This document shows, in pieces, positions 62,755-64,000 of a stretch of 64,000 nucleotides of DNA (positions are counted from its first letter, which is position 1; each line of letters opens with the position of its first letter). The translations under genes were made by a program, and so were the position numbers. The stretch lies in contig NOWV01000056.1 in assembly GCA_003344405.1 (NCBI GenBank), positions 1 to 64,000 of the forward strand, in the 5' to 3' direction. This DNA is from Trichoplax sp. H2. Its lineage: Eukaryota; Placozoa; Uniplacotomia; Trichoplacea. The notes under the pieces are model-generated. The model saw nothing but the letters and a program-made list of their open reading frames with translations, did not search any database and was not told the origin of the DNA.

Positions 62755-64000
62755 TATCTTATCCGAGTAAGGATTAGAGTAATAACGTTTATTTAGAGTC
62801 TATACTGAGCAATAGATAGTATACAATGTTGTAGATGTCCGGATTCAGGACTTACTTTTAGAAAACTAGCGAATTTTCTTATATACTCTACTAGTTTACA
62901 GTACATCGCGAGGATCGTAAATAATCACAATGGTAGCCGATCTTAATTCTAGAATTTTTATGCTGTAGAGAGAGGCAGGAAACGATAGTTTATGTACATG
63001 AATGGAAGGGCCGATATTTTGGGATTATTACCAATCTGAAAAGTTTCATAAATTAATATTGTAACTAGTGCTATACCGCATCGCAATTTGCCGATGGATC
63101 GTGATTCGTATAAAACAATTTAAAGTCCGTGAGTTGTATCAACCTTGCAAGATGGTTATTTGTATTTGAGAGAGAGAGGAAACCACAGTTCATGGAAGAG
63201 GCGACTTATCATAGGGTCACCAATCTGAATAAGGATAAAACCACTAAAGTACAAGTAATACTATCACTTTACTGCCATGTTTCTCCTTCCAACATTTACC
63301 TCCAAGTCTCTCTTTAGACAAAACTGAACCCAAACTTTATTCAAAAGTCAGCCAATTTAGAGTAAAACATCATCAATCATTAAACAGAAGTGATCACTTC
63401 ATAGATAATTATAATGGGGCAAAACTGTTCATTTAGCTAAAAATGAATGGAAAAAGTCACCGATAACGGCAATCCCAATATGGACCACTAAAGGTTATCT
63501 TATGAAAATATGATTAGCATTAGTCAGCAATGGTCACTTCATGACATGCATACAGTATTCATTTTTGATGTACTTTACTGAAATTACTCTGCTTCCAAAT
63601 GTGCAAATAAATCCATATGTAAGTAATCGCGTCTACTTCAAACTTTCTATTTGGACTAACACTAAAGCCTATTCTAACAGCGATTTTGAGCATGTTCTGA
63701 TACATTAGCCTAGTAAACCGTAAATTGTGCCTTTTATAATAGTATTAATAATCCGTGTGGAATCAACTCACTCAATTCATAGTCTAACTAGCAAACCACA
63801 GAGGTATAAAGACAAACGGTCAAAAAAGCATCCTAACTAGCTTTAAGCTGTAACCATATGATTTGTAAGCATACATTATCACTTTGGTAAGCTATGGCAA
63901 CAACCTATCGAGCATTACGAGGTTGAAAAACGTATTTTCTATTCTGTCAAGGGAAATAACAGATAATAGAGGTTGAAAGGCAACCGGTAAAAGACATCCT

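Larger units (their letters stand above)
61385..64000. other. Upstream flank of RPP30, repeats, no gene seen
   Basis: The region contains the likely RPP30 promoter, a six-copy minisatellite and a MITE-like element. From 62760 to the end no exon was recognised on either strand. The open frames at 61513-61722 (-) and 63129-63317 (+) have no recognisable features. Confidence 0.5.

Noticed and set aside
1-64000. tRNA, rRNA or spliceosomal RNA genes
   Set aside because: No cloverleaf with A/B boxes or conserved snRNA/rRNA core was recognised by eye. A covariance-model search would be needed to exclude them.

Overview
The window looks like nuclear DNA of a very simple animal, most likely a placozoan of the Trichoplax type. 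This is inferred from three things: strong A+T richness, protein-coding genes cut into short exons by introns that are mostly short, and a set that is animal-specific (an Eph receptor tyrosine kinase and three divergent, intronless class A GPCRs) next to pan-eukaryotic genes. There are no bacterial-type operons, ribosome-binding sites, CRISPR arrays or insertion sequences. Three 20-base runs of N (12074-12093, 41060-41079, 42476-42495) mark scaffold joins.

Layout. 1-35 kb is gene-poor. It holds three single-exon rhodopsin-family receptors separated by about 10-17 kb of A+T-rich DNA: a melatonin-receptor-like one at 4802-5863 (-), an amine-receptor-like orphan at 15862-17217 (-), and a second orphan at 34219-35286 (+). 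The spacers contain old tandem duplications, a few decayed-looking open frames and one scaffold gap. From 36.5 kb on, the window is richer in genes. A nine-exon STARD7-type phosphatidylcholine transfer protein runs on the minus strand (36544-39408). A repeat-rich 5.8 kb spacer follows, with two scaffold joins flanked by duplicated, probably allelic, sequence. A twenty-exon Eph receptor runs on the plus strand (45240-56305). An eight-exon RPP30 (RNase P/MRP p30 subunit) gene runs on the minus strand (58170-61384). The last 2.5 kb carries a six-copy minisatellite and a 67-bp MITE-like inverted-repeat element.

The exon structures of STARD7, the Eph receptor and RPP30 were assembled by hand by matching reading phase across GT...AG introns. 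Every junction listed keeps frame. Most of these exons are too short to show up as conventional open reading frames.

The genes do not form one pathway. The receptors and the Eph kinase are cell-surface signalling proteins. STARD7 acts in lipid supply to mitochondria and RPP30 in tRNA/rRNA processing. STARD7 and Eph are head-to-head, Eph and RPP30 tail-to-tail. All family assignments rest on recognised motifs and remembered family features; no database search was run.
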